Part shown: one piece after another, positions 1 to 10,439 of the stretch | How positions within the stretch are numbered: position 1 is the stretch's first letter | Layout of the letters: every line of letters starts with the position of its first letter | NCBI GenBank assembly: GCA_964036665.1 | Contig: OZ038526.1 | Location: forward strand, 2,666,001-2,730,000 | Source of the DNA: Gordius sp. MW1 | Lineage: Eukaryota > Nematomorpha > Gordioida > Gordea > Gordiidae | DNA length: 64,000 bases | Direction of reading: 5' to 3' | Made by a program: the position numbers and the translations under genes | The notes under the pieces: model-generated | The model's database searches: none | Told to the model about the DNA's origin: nothing | What the model saw: the letters and a program-made list of their open reading frames with translations, nothing else

Positions 1-351
1 AGTATTTACAAGGGCTTAAGAACATTATATTTTTGGAGGGGCATAACAAAAACACCAAGTTTAGATACAATTATTTGATATTGTAACCCTCCCTTCCGGT
101 TACACCCCCCCCCCCCCAAAAAAAAAAGTCAAACAACTTAGAAAATTCTAATTTAATATTAGTTTACTTACACTTATAGATAGGATAGCTTAGATTAACA
201 AATTTGACTACACTGCACGCACAACGACAGCACACATCGTGTTGATGATGATGACAATAACAACTAGCTAATAACACCCCCTTAGCATATATCTAAGGGT
301 CTATCGGGTCTCTATGAAAAAATAATAGACTAGCTAATGGTCGGTATTCAA

Positions 352-404
352 CACACCCACACTCAATGTCTTCACCAGAAAAGGAGACTAGCAGTGTGGG
401 TGTG
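352..404. repeat. Inverted repeat upstream of methyltransferase
   Basis: CACACCCACACT (352-363) is the exact reverse complement of AGTGTGGGTGTG (393-404), with a 29-nt loop. It lies 146 bp before the first gene. Role unknown; it could be a cruciform or the trace of a small element. Confidence 0.6.
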
Positions 405-446
405 GCTCTTTTTCATAAGACTACAATACCCCCTCAGCATACCCTA

Positions 447-468
447 GGGCGCGCTATCTAGCGCGCCC
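447..468. repeat. Perfect GC-rich palindrome
   Basis: GGGCGCGCTA, a 2-nt TC spacer, then TAGCGCGCCC: a perfect 10-bp stem in AT-rich surroundings, about 80 bp upstream of the methyltransferase start. The preceding CCCCCTCAGCATACCCTAGG resembles a sequence near 277-300, so the upstream region may be partly duplicated. Confidence 0.7.
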
Positions 469-510
469 GTCACAACACTATACATCCTGATGATATGAGA
501 GGTGAAAATT

Positions 511-518
511 TATATAAA
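511..518 (+). promoter_or_regulatory. TATA-like box of the methyltransferase
   Basis: TATATAAA lies about 32 nt before the first ATG of the gene at 550. If it is the core promoter, the 5' untranslated leader would be only about 10 nt. In AT-rich DNA such a match can be chance. Confidence 0.3.
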
Positions 519-549
519 AACATTCTTATGCTATTTGGAAATTTAAACA

Positions 550-1446
550 ATGAATCCTCAACCTGAATTTTATGATCAAAACTGCGATTATCAAACCAAA
601 ACGTTTCAACACCTAATTGATCTCGTTAAACCAAATATCAAATCTGGTCAAGATATTCTAGACGTAGGATGTGGGTCGGGACGTTCTACCTATGATCTTC
701 ACACAAGTCTATTCGGTGAATACAAATTAGAGGGTAAAACTTTGGGTTTGGACATATTGCCTGAAATGATTGAAAAAGCAAAGCAAAGCTATAGAATAGA
801 CGAAAATATCAATTTTGTTCAAGTCGATATAGCTGATCCTAGCACACTCGACCTTACTAGAAACCTTTTAATCCGCGCCAAGATAAATAAATTTGACCAC
901 ATAGTGACGGCGTTTTGCTTACACTGGGTCGAAGATCAAAAACATGCCTTATTCAATATACGTCACTTGATGAAAAGTACTCCCGGTTCAAGTCTTCATA
1001 TGTTAGTGTTCTCGGCTATTGTTAAGTTCTATGATTATGCCATTACAAAAATTTTGTCCAACCCATATTGGACTTCTTATCTTAAAGACCTTAAAAGTCT
1101 CGTTACTGAATCAATCGTTCCTTGGAAAAGAGCATGGTCTGAGACGCAAAATCCGGTCGAAACTTACGTCAAAATGATGGTGGAGGCCGGTTTTGAAGAA
1201 GACAAAATAAAAGTTTGCATTATAACTGATTCCTTCCAAAAATGTCGATACAATTCGATAGAAGAAATGCAAAATATGGTTCGGGCTTGCTTCCCGAATT
1301 GTTTACAAAGTTTAAATGGCCTAGATACCTTAAAACAAAAATTTTTCTGCGAGCTGACTCATCACATTGGTGAGTATAACGAATCGGAAAATGGTGATAA
1401 ACTTGTTGCCACTTTTCCCATAATTTACATTAATTATATTGTTTAA
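550..1446 (+). CDS. jhamt-like: JHAMT-like SAM-dependent methyltransferase
   Basis: A 298-residue single-exon class I methyltransferase. Residues about 36-51 hold motif I of the Rossmann fold (ILDVGCGSGRSTYDL), the S-adenosylmethionine binding loop. An acidic strand end follows (GLDILPEMIEKAK, about 65-77), then QVDIADP. The core ends with a post-IV motif like FCLHWVEDQKHALFNIRHLMK. This order, the length and the FCLHW region match arthropod juvenile hormone acid O-methyltransferases, which methylate the carboxyl of JH acid or farnesoic acid. Substrate cannot be read from sequence, and many related arthropod copies have unknown substrates. There is no signal peptide, so it should be cytosolic. 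The start was chosen because it is the first ATG after a TATA-like box and the homologous core begins soon after it. No intron is seen, which is unlike the transporter genes in the window and could mean a retrocopy or a naturally compact gene. The frame is intact throughout. Confidence 0.87.
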   Translation: MNPQPEFYDQNCDYQTKTFQHLIDLVKPNIKSGQDILDVGCGSGRSTYDLHTSLFGEYKLEGKTLGLDILPEMIEKAKQSYRIDENINFVQVDIADPSTLDLTRNLLIRAKINKFDHIVTAFCLHWVEDQKHALFNIRHLMKSTPGSSLHMLVFSAIVKFYDYAITKILSNPYWTSYLKDLKSLVTESIVPWKRAWSETQNPVETYVKMMVEAGFEEDKIKVCIITDSFQKCRYNSIEEMQNMVRACFPNCLQSLNGLDTLKQKFFCELTHHIGEYNESENGDKLVATFPIIYINYIV

Positions 1447-1518
1447 CCATAACCTTATATGATAAGAGGGAATCTTTGATTTAATTGTAATTAATATGAT
1501 CATTAAAACTTTAATCAT

Positions 1519-1534
1519 AATAAATTTAAATAAA
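1519..1534 (+). terminator. Poly(A) signals of the methyltransferase
   Basis: Two AATAAA hexamers (1519-1524 and 1529-1534) lie 73-83 nt after the stop codon, the expected place for a cleavage and polyadenylation signal. Confidence 0.5.
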
Positions 1535-1707
1535 ATACGACACTACTTTTCTAAACAATTAGTATGCAAACTTGCAAATCAATGTTTAAACTCAAAATAA
1601 AAAATATTTAATTTTTTGCATTTTGAAATAAAATAGTCTCAATATCATTACCAAAGTCACATACCAATAACAAAATTATCTCCTTACCAGGATAAATGGA
1701 TTTTACA

Positions 1708-1873
1708 CATGGGCGTAGCCAGGTTTTCCGTTAGGGGGGGGAGTGAAAGTTGTTTGTTCAATTAGGGTGGTGGGGGGCATAACATATTTTTTTTTAATTT
1801 TTAAGGGTTTTTGTAATGAAATTTTTTTTTGTCATTTAGGGCCCCCCCCTGCCTCCCCCTGGCTACGCTCATG
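1708..1873. mobile_element. hAT-type MITE, copy 1 (GGCGTAGCC family)
   Basis: Ends are CATGGGCGTAGCC and GGCTACGCTCATG, inverted to each other. Flanking octamers ATTTTACA (1700-1707) and ATTTTACT (1874-1881) look like an 8-bp target duplication with one change. The 166-bp interior has G runs on the left and C runs on the right. It has no coding capacity. Same family as copies at 5115, 24442, 25841, 54446, 55507, 55869 and 63555. Confidence 0.8.
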
Positions 1874-2261
1874 ATTTTACTTAAGAACAACTTCTAATGC
1901 TCAATATCCTATATAAAACGGCAGATTTATTAAATTTATTGTTACAAATTTTCACAATTTTGGTAACATAAGGCTTTTTAATACGTTGGGTTCAAGTTAA
2001 AATTTTCGTTGGATTAAAGTGGATTAAGCATTATTAATATTATTATATGTAAACTGTATTTTTTGCCCAAGATGTTAAAAACTTTGTCGTTTAGATTGAT
2101 AAGTTAATTTGATAAAAACAATGAATAAGAATATTTTTATATATTAATACAAAGAAAGGACCATAAATTATATATGTTTTTATTCAAATAGATTTTAGTG
2201 TCCTTGCTAGAGCAAATTTTCCCAAATAAAACTTACATTATAAAATTCCATTGTCACCGTG
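1874..2261. other. AT-rich spacer
   Basis: No convincing ORF, RNA gene or named repeat was seen between the MITE and the first gypsy LTR. Confidence 0.5.
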
Positions 2262-2631
2262 TAATGGCTGGCGGAAGGGGGTTCGCGATGTAAGTAAAAA
2301 ACTTTACCAAGAAAAATAGGAATTACTTTATTAATGCGAATACGAATAACTATTTACACCAATAAAGAAAATTTTACAATTAAAATGATTAGCGAAGGGA
2401 AAATTTATTCGGGAAAATTACAATAAATGGGGGAAAACGTTGGGATTGGGGAATATTTACAAGGACTGGGGAATTAGGGAAAATTTACAGAGATTAGGTG
2501 ATAATTTACAAGGATTAATTTTTTAGGACTGAAATATTGATGTGAGATCTCGCTTTTAAAGCTGTTGAATCTTTCCATGGTGGGCTGACCGAGCAATGTA
2601 CTGGAAATCTTCAGACGGGGCTGTGCGATGA
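2262..2631 (-). repeat. LTR of gypsy-1 (3' LTR)
   Basis: About 370 bp that repeats, in direct orientation, at 11489-11869 with high similarity (shared GGCGGAAG, ACTTTACCAAG, GGGGAATATTTACAAGGACT, GTGAGATCTCGCTTTTAAAG). The coding pieces between the two copies read on the minus strand, so this is the 3' LTR. Exact ends are uncertain because neither end gives a clean TG/CA or target duplication; its right edge abuts a later TIR insertion. Confidence 0.75.
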
Positions 2632-2634
2632 TTA

Positions 2635-4233
2635 GGGGAGACCGGGGCTATTCCTTTACCGGGGCAATACACGTCCTCTCAATTAATTTTGTCATTTATG
2701 CTTATTTGGACCTCAAATTTAAATCTTAAATGCAATCTATTAAGGCACATATTGGGCACAAAAAATATTTGGGTTAACTTTTGTTACAAAAAAATTATGC
2801 AGAAAATAAGATTTTTCGGGGCTAAAACGTCCTTTTTTAAATTTTCGAATTTTGTCAATTATTCAAAAATTAATTGTTCCGCCAACTTTAAAGATATACT
2901 AAAGTAATAAGTATTGCTCTTCTACTATTTTATGTGTAAATTTATAAATTTGATGAGTTTAATCATCTATAAAAACAACTTAAAGTGCAATGATCATGCT
3001 GGGGCTATCGCGGCCGGGGCTATCGTTTCCCTTTCACTCATTCATTAGATTATGGTGCGTAATTACCACCGAATACAAACCTAGCATTTAAAGGGCCATT
3101 AGCTTCAATAAGCTAAGTGTTGATGCCTTTTTTAAGAATTATTCAGCTCTATTAACCACCAATAAATACTTACCCTGTGATATATATAACATGGATGAAA
3201 CAGGTAATTACCACTAGTTAATATGTTTATCTTTAAAAGATTAACATCATGTGGTATTTGGCTATTTAACCTACAAATTTATAATGAAGAAAGTGTAAAC
3301 CCTATATTCCTCCAATGCAAGTGAATTATTTAATCTCAATGTATATCAAACTTCCAATAATCAAGAGAATTACTTTATTTCATCTTCTTTTGGCTAGAAA
3401 GACTTCCATTAGACAGCAAATATCAACAATACTCACATAATAGCCAAATAAAAAATGGCAAAGAAAAGGTTACCAAATGCCAAGAAAAGAATACTAGAAA
3501 ATTCATGGCTCATGTTGCAATCATGATATTTTCTTTGTATGCAATAATTGTATATCTTAATTCCATTTTTGATAATTATCAACTTTATATGACATTTTGG
3601 TATCAATAAAGCATTTAAATCATTGATTCTAAAACAAAAATCTTAGGAAAGGCACTTTTCTTAAATTTTATAAAGCTTTATATTAATAGGTTATAAACTT
3701 TTTAGTATCTTTACAATTTAAGCAAATTCACTCAAGTCATTAATAACATAAAAACACAGATATCCAATAATAAAATTATCATTTGAAACTTTATAAAGCC
3801 TGTATAAACTTATGTTTTTGCAATTTATGCCATGCACTTAATCTATATCATAATTTAAACATATAAATCATAGATAAAACACATTTAGATAATAATATTA
3901 AATTTTATAAGTTGCAAATATACATTTAATATTTTGGCAATTTAAGCACATGCAAATAAATATTTTATAGTTTTAGGACTTAATATAAGAGAGGACGCGA
4001 TAGCCCCCTTTGAAGGACGCCTTAACCTCGGTCATTTTTAGAATTTATACGAGTTATCTTTTTTTTGAACCCTTATTACGAAAAATCTATCAACTGTGTT
4101 GCTATAATTTTTTTCCCCTTTGATAAACACTATGGACAAGAACATTTTTCTAAAAAAATTTTATGAAAATTGGTTGACAATTTTTGTCGAGGCCTCTTTG
4201 AAATTTTATGGTTGAGATAGCCCCGGTCTCCCC
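2635..4233. mobile_element. TIR element with GGGGAGACCGGGGCTA ends
   Basis: Left end GGGGAGACCGGGGCTA (2635) and right end TAGCCCCGGTCTCCCC (ending 4233) are exact inverted copies, each bordered by TA, consistent with a Tc1/mariner-like TA target duplication. The 1.6-kb AT-rich interior holds no convincing ORF, but GGGGCTATCG motifs recur near 3000-3035. It sits at the join between the gypsy-1 RT remnant and its 3' LTR. No transposase was found, so the superfamily is a guess. Confidence 0.7.
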
Positions 4234-4234
4234 T

Positions 4235-4810
4235 AGCGCCTATTAATTTAACAAAAATAATTTCTAACCTAGGTAATGGGTATTTTACCTCAATAATACA
4301 TTTGTTTACCGTGATTCTATAATCAGCACAACCCCTAACTATGCCGTCAGTCTTCCTGATCGGTACCAAAGGTGTAGCCCATTCCGAATAGCCAATAGGT
4401 TCAATTACGTTATCCTTTAACCATGTTTTAATTACCTCGTCGACCTTATTTTTAAAATTAAAGGTACGCGCCTGGCAGAACAAAATTTAGGAATTGCATT
4501 TAAATCAACTCTAACCGAAAATATTTTGTCGTTTAAACAACCTAAACCAGGTTCAAAAATTTTAGAGAATTGGTTTTTTATTTGGTGTGCATGTTGTGAC
4601 CAAATCAGGCTTTGCCCCCAAGTTAGCTAATTTATTGCATGTGGGTTCCAGACACCCCGCACTGTAAATCGGCATGAAAAATGGGTCGTTCTTGGCAGAC
4701 GGAACTTCCCGAGTTATCTGATTTATGGCTATGCGCTCTAAATCAGAATGAAAAACGTGTATGAAATCCCTGCACTGTGAACTACCTGACAACGCCTTCG
4801 ACATCACCAT
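4235..4810 (-). pseudogene. gypsy-1 reverse transcriptase N-terminal remnant
   Basis: Minus-strand reading about 4483-4235 contains EPIGYSEWATPLVPIRKTDG, then a CADY and YPLPRLE stretch. This is the fingers region of a Ty3/gypsy RT, where the family has SEWA(S/T)P(L/I)V and YPLPR. It stops at the TIR element; the palm with the catalytic DD, the RNase H and the integrase are absent. The stretch 4810-4562 is the open protease-RT linker in another frame. Frameshifts and the loss of three quarters of pol show a dead element. Confidence 0.75.
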
Positions 4811-4919
4811 GGACTTAACATTAACCTTGAAAATTTTGCGGGCATTACTTTTATTACAAAATCCCCACCATTTAATTTGGAGCCAATTATCCTAATCCAG
4901 GATCAGCCCATTATATTAT

Positions 4920-5500
4920 CTACATTCTTTTTAATAAATCCAATTCAACTATAAATCCTGCCACTTTAACTAAAACATTAATTCTACCCAAGACAATTAT
5001 TAAAGTATTATCAACCTGTTTTGCAATTATATTGGCAGTTTCAAACTTTCTGTCGGGCCAAAATTTTTTAAATGTTTTAAAACTAATAATTGATATTGCG
5101 GCGCCAGTATCTAACAGGCGCGTAGCCAAGGGGGCAGAAAGCGGGAATTTTCTGCCCCCTTGACCAAAATTTGAAATTTTTTTTGAAGGTCCATGTCCTT
5201 TTTTAAGGTATAAAATCGGTAGTAAATGCTCTGATTAATGAAGAGAAGAGATTTTTCCAAAGCTGGTTATATAGCACCTTGAAGTTTCGTACATATTGTA
5301 CGCGAAGTTTACTTTTGTTCCATTACAAATAAAAGTGTCGAAAATTTTTTTGAATTTTTATTCTTCCTTGAGAATATCCTGGCTACGCGCCTGGTATCTA
5401 ATGTAAAGGTTAGCTTAAAATTATCGACATTTACTATCACTAAACGTGAAGCTGGCGAAAAAACTTTATTTATATCTACCGCGCGCATATCTATATAATA
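4920..5500 (-). pseudogene. gypsy-1 aspartic protease, split by a MITE
   Basis: The minus strand reads VNVDNFKLTFTLDTGAAISI when the bases at 5115-5393 are set aside: LDTGAA is the catalytic DTG loop of retroviral-type proteases. A 279-bp MITE interrupts it exactly beside the DTG codons. Downstream residues include a hydrophobic strand (TLIIVLGRINVLVKV). The 5' side is cut by the non-LTR element whose poly(A) tail lies at 5505-5522. Confidence 0.75.
5115..5393. mobile_element. hAT-type MITE, copy 2, inside a protease gene
   Basis: Perfect 13-bp inverted ends CAGGCGCGTAGCC and GGCTACGCGCCTG. Perfect 8-bp target duplication GTATCTAA at 5107-5114 and 5394-5401. 279 bp, noncoding. An 8-bp duplication and a CAG start are the signature of hAT elements. 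Confidence 0.92.
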
Positions 5501-6854
5501 ATAATTTTTTTTTTTTTTTTTTGAATTGACATGCTTTATTAAAAAAAAATATTAAATATAAAGTGGATTTAATACAAAGATCCAAGAACGAAAATATTTA
5601 TAAAATAATGATTAAAACACATTATCCGTTTCATCTTTAAGAATGGGCATTGAATCCATCAAAGAATAAAAATTGGATTTAGCAATCGCAATGGCAATTG
5701 ATTGTCTTAGTAAGAAACTATTCGATATTTTAGAAGGGGGCGAGCGTTTATTAAGTTCTTTAAAAAAATTTAATGCACTCTTTCCGAACGTCCCTGAGCA
5801 CGACGAGACGATAGGAATAAAAACGGAGGATTCCGATAAAGCTGAGTATTTTAAGGATTTGCGATGCTCTGCCGATCCGAGGGGGTCGTGAGTATCGTTG
5901 GAGGGGGCAAACAGGTCAATACAGGTGTAGTCCCATTTTAAGAAAAAGCCTTTGTCCCATGGGATAAGTGATGAACCGTCAGGACGCATCCGCCCTTCGA
6001 GAGAGGGATCTGACGGTTCAAGGATGGAAGGAACTTTTGCCCGTTTGAGGGCAGCTTGAAGCAGTGTATTTATTTTTTGGTGCCTACTATACCGGCTTTT
6101 GTTAAATTTACAATGCAGAGGGTGACGCGCTTCCTCATCTACAAGTGAATTACAAAGCCGGCAGGGGTATGGGGACGTGTATTTACAGCCCAAGCGGAGG
6201 GCTATGTTGAAGGACAGGGTAGGATTCTCTAAAAACATTCCCGAAAACTTACTAGGGTAAGCTTCAAGCCATTCATGACCAGATTGGTCGAAAGCCAATG
6301 ACCTAAGATTGCAATGCTGTTTGGCGTCGCATGTCGAGAGAAGGTATGCAACGGACCGCGACACCAAACTTGCATCCAAATCTTTTTGGGCATATGATTG
6401 TGGAATGTCAACTCCTAAATTGACATTCTCATTCCATAGAGATAAGGCTTGATTGATAGAGGAGTTGAGTGAGAAAGGGACAAGGTCGTTAATAGATTGT
6501 TTAAAAGAAAGGGAGGAGGAAATAAAGGCGGCTAAGGAAATCGCGGTTGGGGAACGAATACCTAGACCGCCAGATTTTGTGGGAAGAGTGGCTTGAAGCC
6601 AAGTATTCGTGTTAAAAGAAATATTTAAAATTAATTCAAGTGTGGATTTAAAAAAGTGTTCATAATTGTGTAAGACATCTATAAAAAAGCTTGCGTGGAG
6701 CGGAAGCAGAATAAAATTTTGCTAATGTTGTAAAAATTTTTATAATGTAAAAGGAATGATGAGAGGGCATAGATTTAAAAATGTCTAATTTGGTTTTTAG
6801 AAAAGAAAGGTTTTTGTCTAAAATTTTTTTGAGGAACTCAGGGCCCCCGATAGG

Positions 6855-7956
6855 TAGAGCCCTGCACGGGTGACCCGTAACCCGACCCGACCCGACCCGA
6901 CCCGAGCGTCGGGTCGGGTTCGGGTTGAAAATTTTAAAACGCTTTCGGGTCGGGTCGGGTTCGGGTTGAAAAATTGAAAACGCTTTCGGGTCGGGTCGGG
7001 TTCGGGTTAAAAAATTGAAAACGCTTTCGGGTCGGGTCGGGTTCGGGTTGAAAAAAAGTGACTTTGCAGGGCTCTGATGCAGCCTGAAGAGCTTAATGAG
7101 CTCTATGATGAGATTAGGTTAATAATGAATGATAAAAGCTATGAAAGTCTAAAGGAAAACACAGTGGTTGAAAGTGAGCCACCAAAGGAAATTAATCAGC
7201 TAGGTATTTAACATATAAATTCATGTTAACGTATATTTTAGAAAAGAATGCTAACATGTCTTTTATGGATTTTTCTGGTTGGGAGGAATGTGCGGATGAA
7301 AATGTCCAAGAAAAAGATGAACTTGATGAATATATTCATTATAAACTTACAAAAAAGGATGAAGCATACGACTCATTAGAATGGTGGAGGATGTATTCTT
7401 ATAAATATCCTGTTTTAGGGTTATTGGCTCGTAAATTTCTGGCCATACCTGCATCCTCTGCGTCCAGCGAGAGATCTTTTTCTACAGCTGGACGAATTTT
7501 AGAAGATAGGAGGTCGAGTTTACGGCCTGAAATTGTAGACGCTATTATATTTATACATAATTATAATAATTCTCTCAAATAAATTTATTATTCAAATTCT
7601 TGGCGTCAAATTGTTTCTGAAAGCTGCCTATTTATTTTGGCAAATCAATTTAAAATATTTAAAACGCTTTCCTATCTGGGCGTTTTTGGGTTGAAAATTT
7701 TTTAAACGCTTTCGGGTCGGGTTCGGGTTGAAATTTTAAAAACGCTTTCGGGTCGGGTTCGGGTTGAAACATTGAAAACGCTTTCGGGTCGGGTCGGGTT
7801 CGGGTTGAAAATTTAAAAACGCTTTCGGGTCGGGTCGGGTTCGGGTTGAAAAATTGAAAACGCTTTCGGGTCGGGTCGGGTTCGGGTTGAAAAATTGAAA
7901 ACGCTTTCGGGTCGGGTCGGGTTCGGGTTGAAAAAAAGTGACTTTGCAGGGCTCTA
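6855..7956 (+). mobile_element. hAT-1 element, CGGGT-minisatellite type
   Basis: Inverted ends TAGAGCCCTGCA and TGCAGGGCTCTA. Perfect 8-bp target duplication CCGATAGG at 6847-6854 and 7957-7964. 1102 bp. Both subterminal zones are tandem arrays of a roughly 37-bp unit containing CGGGTCGGGTCGGGTTCGGG (6890-7055 and 7665-7945). A second copy of the right end (TGCAGGGCTCT, 7065-7075) lies inside, before the transposase remnant, so the element has an internal duplication. It is inserted in the RT gene of the non-LTR element. Confidence 0.93.
7080..7582 (+). pseudogene. hAT transposase C-terminal part
   Basis: Open from 7223 to 7582 (119 residues), with upstream coding-like sequence from 7080 broken by a stop. 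It contains WWRMYSYKYPVLGLLARKFL, then IPASSASSERSFSTAGRILE and RRSSLRPEIVDAIIFIHNY: the hAT C-terminal dimerisation domain, where the S/SSERxFSxAG core is diagnostic. The RNase H-like catalytic core and zinc-finger N-terminus are missing, so it cannot be active by itself. Confidence 0.88.
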
Positions 7957-9593
7957 CCGATAGGTGCGCCTAAAACATACATATTGTCTTTATTAATTTT
8001 GGCAAAGTCAAAAAACTTTGGGTGAATATTATCCAAGTCAGAATATATTTCACTTTTAGAGGCATTTAAACATAAGTTTAATGTGGGGAAAAAAGCATGT
8101 ATTACATCTAGTGCTTGGACTAGGTTGTCAGGGGTGCCAACAAGAGTGGCGTCATCTAAATACCAGACGAGGGTGAGTTTACAATGTTTGTTAATTTCGT
8201 TAATTAAGTGATTTATAGCCAAGCAGAATAAAGGGGGGCCTAGGGGGTCACCTTGTTGGATCCCTTCTGCGGATTCAAGGAAAAATTCTCCAAATTTCAA
8301 AATCGAAGGACATCCGTAACTTAAAATGATGTAGTTGGTGTATTGGGGAAATATCTTGATAAAATCGTTAATGAAGGCTGTGCGGCGAATGCTATTGAAA
8401 GCATTTTTAAAATCCAGTTTTATAAAGGAGTCGCCCAGAGGGAGGTGTTCCAGGGCTAAGCGTGCGGCATGGGTAGCTATCTCGCACCCTCCTTTGACCC
8501 CAAAGCCTAGTTGATGCGGAATTAAAGTAGGGGACAATATGGGTTTGATCGCCGAACAAATTAATTTAGAAATAATTCTTCGAAAGACACCGCCGATAGC
8601 GATAGGCCTGGCTGAATTGTCGGCCTTTCTTATAGCTAAAAGCTTAGCTCCAAAGACTATGGGTGTTATTTCTTTAGGTATACTCCCATTGACTAAAAGG
8701 TTACAAAATTTGGTGAGTAAGTCTAGTAAGATGGAGGAGTTATTATTATCAATTGTTATAAGATCTTTTAAAAAAATTGGTTTTATGCCGTCGAGACCAC
8801 CTGCAGAATCCATAGGAAAGGATAAGATGGCATCTCGAATGTCTGATGACTTAAAAGCAATATCTGAAGGTTGCGAGGGCGATAGGTAAGTTGACGATAG
8901 ACTCAGGGGATGTTTGAGAATCATTTCTTCATATGATTTTTGTGAAGGACTCAAAAATGAATTGTCTTCTTCAAGGTATCTCATTGCACTCTTGATGTTG
9001 AATGAGTGAATTTTTCTAGAGATTATATTCGCTTTTTGTTTGGGGGTTAATATTTGGGATTCCTTTCTATCCATGTTATATGCAGGAGGGCTGTTTTGAC
9101 TGTCAAAATTTAAAACTGATTGTTTAATATTATGAGTGATATTTGCTTCCTTGTCTTGAGGAATGGATAAAATGTAAAAAGAGAATTTAAATAATTTCTC
9201 CCAATAGGATAGGTTCTGAGGGAGAGAAATAATATTGTTAAGTAAGTTTATTAAAAATTGTTGCATGCATGTTCGGGCCCCCCTTGGAATTCTGGATATA
9301 GTTGGTGGGAATGCCTGAGATAAAAAGGCTCTGCTCCATGTGATGCCATTTTTTTCATTTGTGGTATAGTAGGATTGATGAGGTATTAGATTAGGAATAT
9401 CTGCACCAGCAGGGCTGAAATTAATATTGTCATCCAATATTAAGGTAGATGGTGGACATATAGTGTTTGGGGGAGCGAGCTTACCTGAGGAGGGGCATTT
9501 ATTTTTAACAGGGCCATGTTGTAAATAACAATTCTTTTTGTTTAATGAGATATTTCTGGAACACAAGGGGCATAGAGCTTTTAAAAGGACCAT

Positions 9594-10430
9594 TTAATAT
9601 GTATTAGGATTTTATCTCAGACAAAAAAAAAATACATTCAGGTCTACACTGATGATTTATTGTAAGATTCTGAGTTATTAAGTATGTTGGAAAGATGGTA
9701 TATAGTAAGGAATAATTAGTGATATCATTAGTAAAATTGCTTTAATTATGTGTGTAGATATATAATTTAGGGATAAAAGTACGTGTTGCTGAATTTGTAA
9801 AGAACCTTGTTTATTATAAACATGATTAATAATATACCCATGGGTTATACTTTAATTATGGGTACAGGTAAAGAAAAAGTAATTGTAAATAAATATTTGC
9901 TAAGAATAATACTATGTGAACTTTGGCCATAAGAATTAGAAGGTTGAAGTTTCTGGAATTGAACGTATAGGTGTGGGTGAATTTGTAATGAGGTGATATT
10001 TGTATGCGCCAAATATAAGAAATATCCACCTTTAGATTTTTGGCCAATTATAAAAGAATGTCTTTCCAAAAGAATAGTTAGGTGTCAGTCTTGGTTATTC
10101 CACAAACTTGGTTGTAAAGAAAGCATGAAAACATTATTTTAGATTAATCTCTCAGTTTCATGGCTGTGTAAAGTTTTGTAATTGTGAATATGTGAATTGC
10201 AAGAGATATAGAAATGTATAATAGTGTTTTAAATTCTCGCATTGCTTCTATATATGCTTCTATATTAGTCTTGGTGGGCTAAGTTGTGCAGATTCAAGAA
10301 TATATAATTTTGTATTGGTCATATTGATTTCAATTTGGCAGAACAGCTGATATTTTCCTATTTGGCAATTAAAAGTCGCTATCTTAATTCAATAAAATCC
10401 ATTTCGTATTACCAGATCTAGTCAATCAAA
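9594..10430. other. AT-rich stretch, likely non-LTR 5' region
   Basis: No gene supported. It lies between the ORF start of the non-LTR copy and the gypsy-1 gag; it may be the 5' untranslated region of that non-LTR element, or an unrecognised insertion. Confidence 0.35.
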
Positions 10431-10439
10431 CACAGTCTG

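Larger units (their letters stand above)
5505..9593 (-). mobile_element. Non-LTR retrotransposon copy A1 (REL-endonuclease type)
   Basis: About 3 kb without its inserted hAT. The 3' end is marked by AATAAA and an A tract (T run at 5507-5522 on the plus strand). The ORF reads from 9593 down to 5612. It is inserted in gypsy-1 between its protease and gag. It is the most complete of a family with at least eight copies or fragments in the window. The 5' end may extend beyond 9593 towards 10430; no target duplication was identified. Confidence 0.85.
5612..9593 (-). pseudogene. Non-LTR polyprotein: RT plus CCHC and PD..D endonuclease, broken
   Basis: N-terminal part 9593-7957: a short cysteine/histidine cluster (residues 9-31, CPLC...C..H), then an RT with ARPIAIGGVFRRIISKLICS, QLGFGVKGGCE, KLDFKNAFNSIRR, EGIQQGDPLGPPLFCLA and the catalytic WYLDDATLVG (two aspartates). 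A hAT at 6855-7956 interrupts it after VLGAPIG, and GPEFLKKIL continues on the other side. C-terminal part 6379-5612 has CRLC...H...C (a C-x2-C-x8-H-x3-C zinc knuckle), then RPDGSSLIPW and WDYTCIDLFAPS. A CCHC followed by a PD..D set is the layout of the restriction-like endonuclease of R2-type elements; the assignment is inferred from the motif order. Frameshifts around 6400-6800 add to the break. The minus-strand frame at 7956-7660 is hAT minisatellite, not polyprotein. Confidence 0.82.

Noticed and set aside
5673-5891. 72-codon plus-strand frame
   Set aside because: Antisense to the non-LTR endonuclease end at 6379-5612.
7660-7960. Open repeats like PDPKAF in the minus frame joined to the RT
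   Set aside because: This is the hAT-1 minisatellite read through; the true polyprotein continues beyond the hAT.
8539-8889. 116-codon open frame on the plus strand
   Set aside because: It is antisense to the RT coding region of the non-LTR copy, which has clear motifs on the minus strand.
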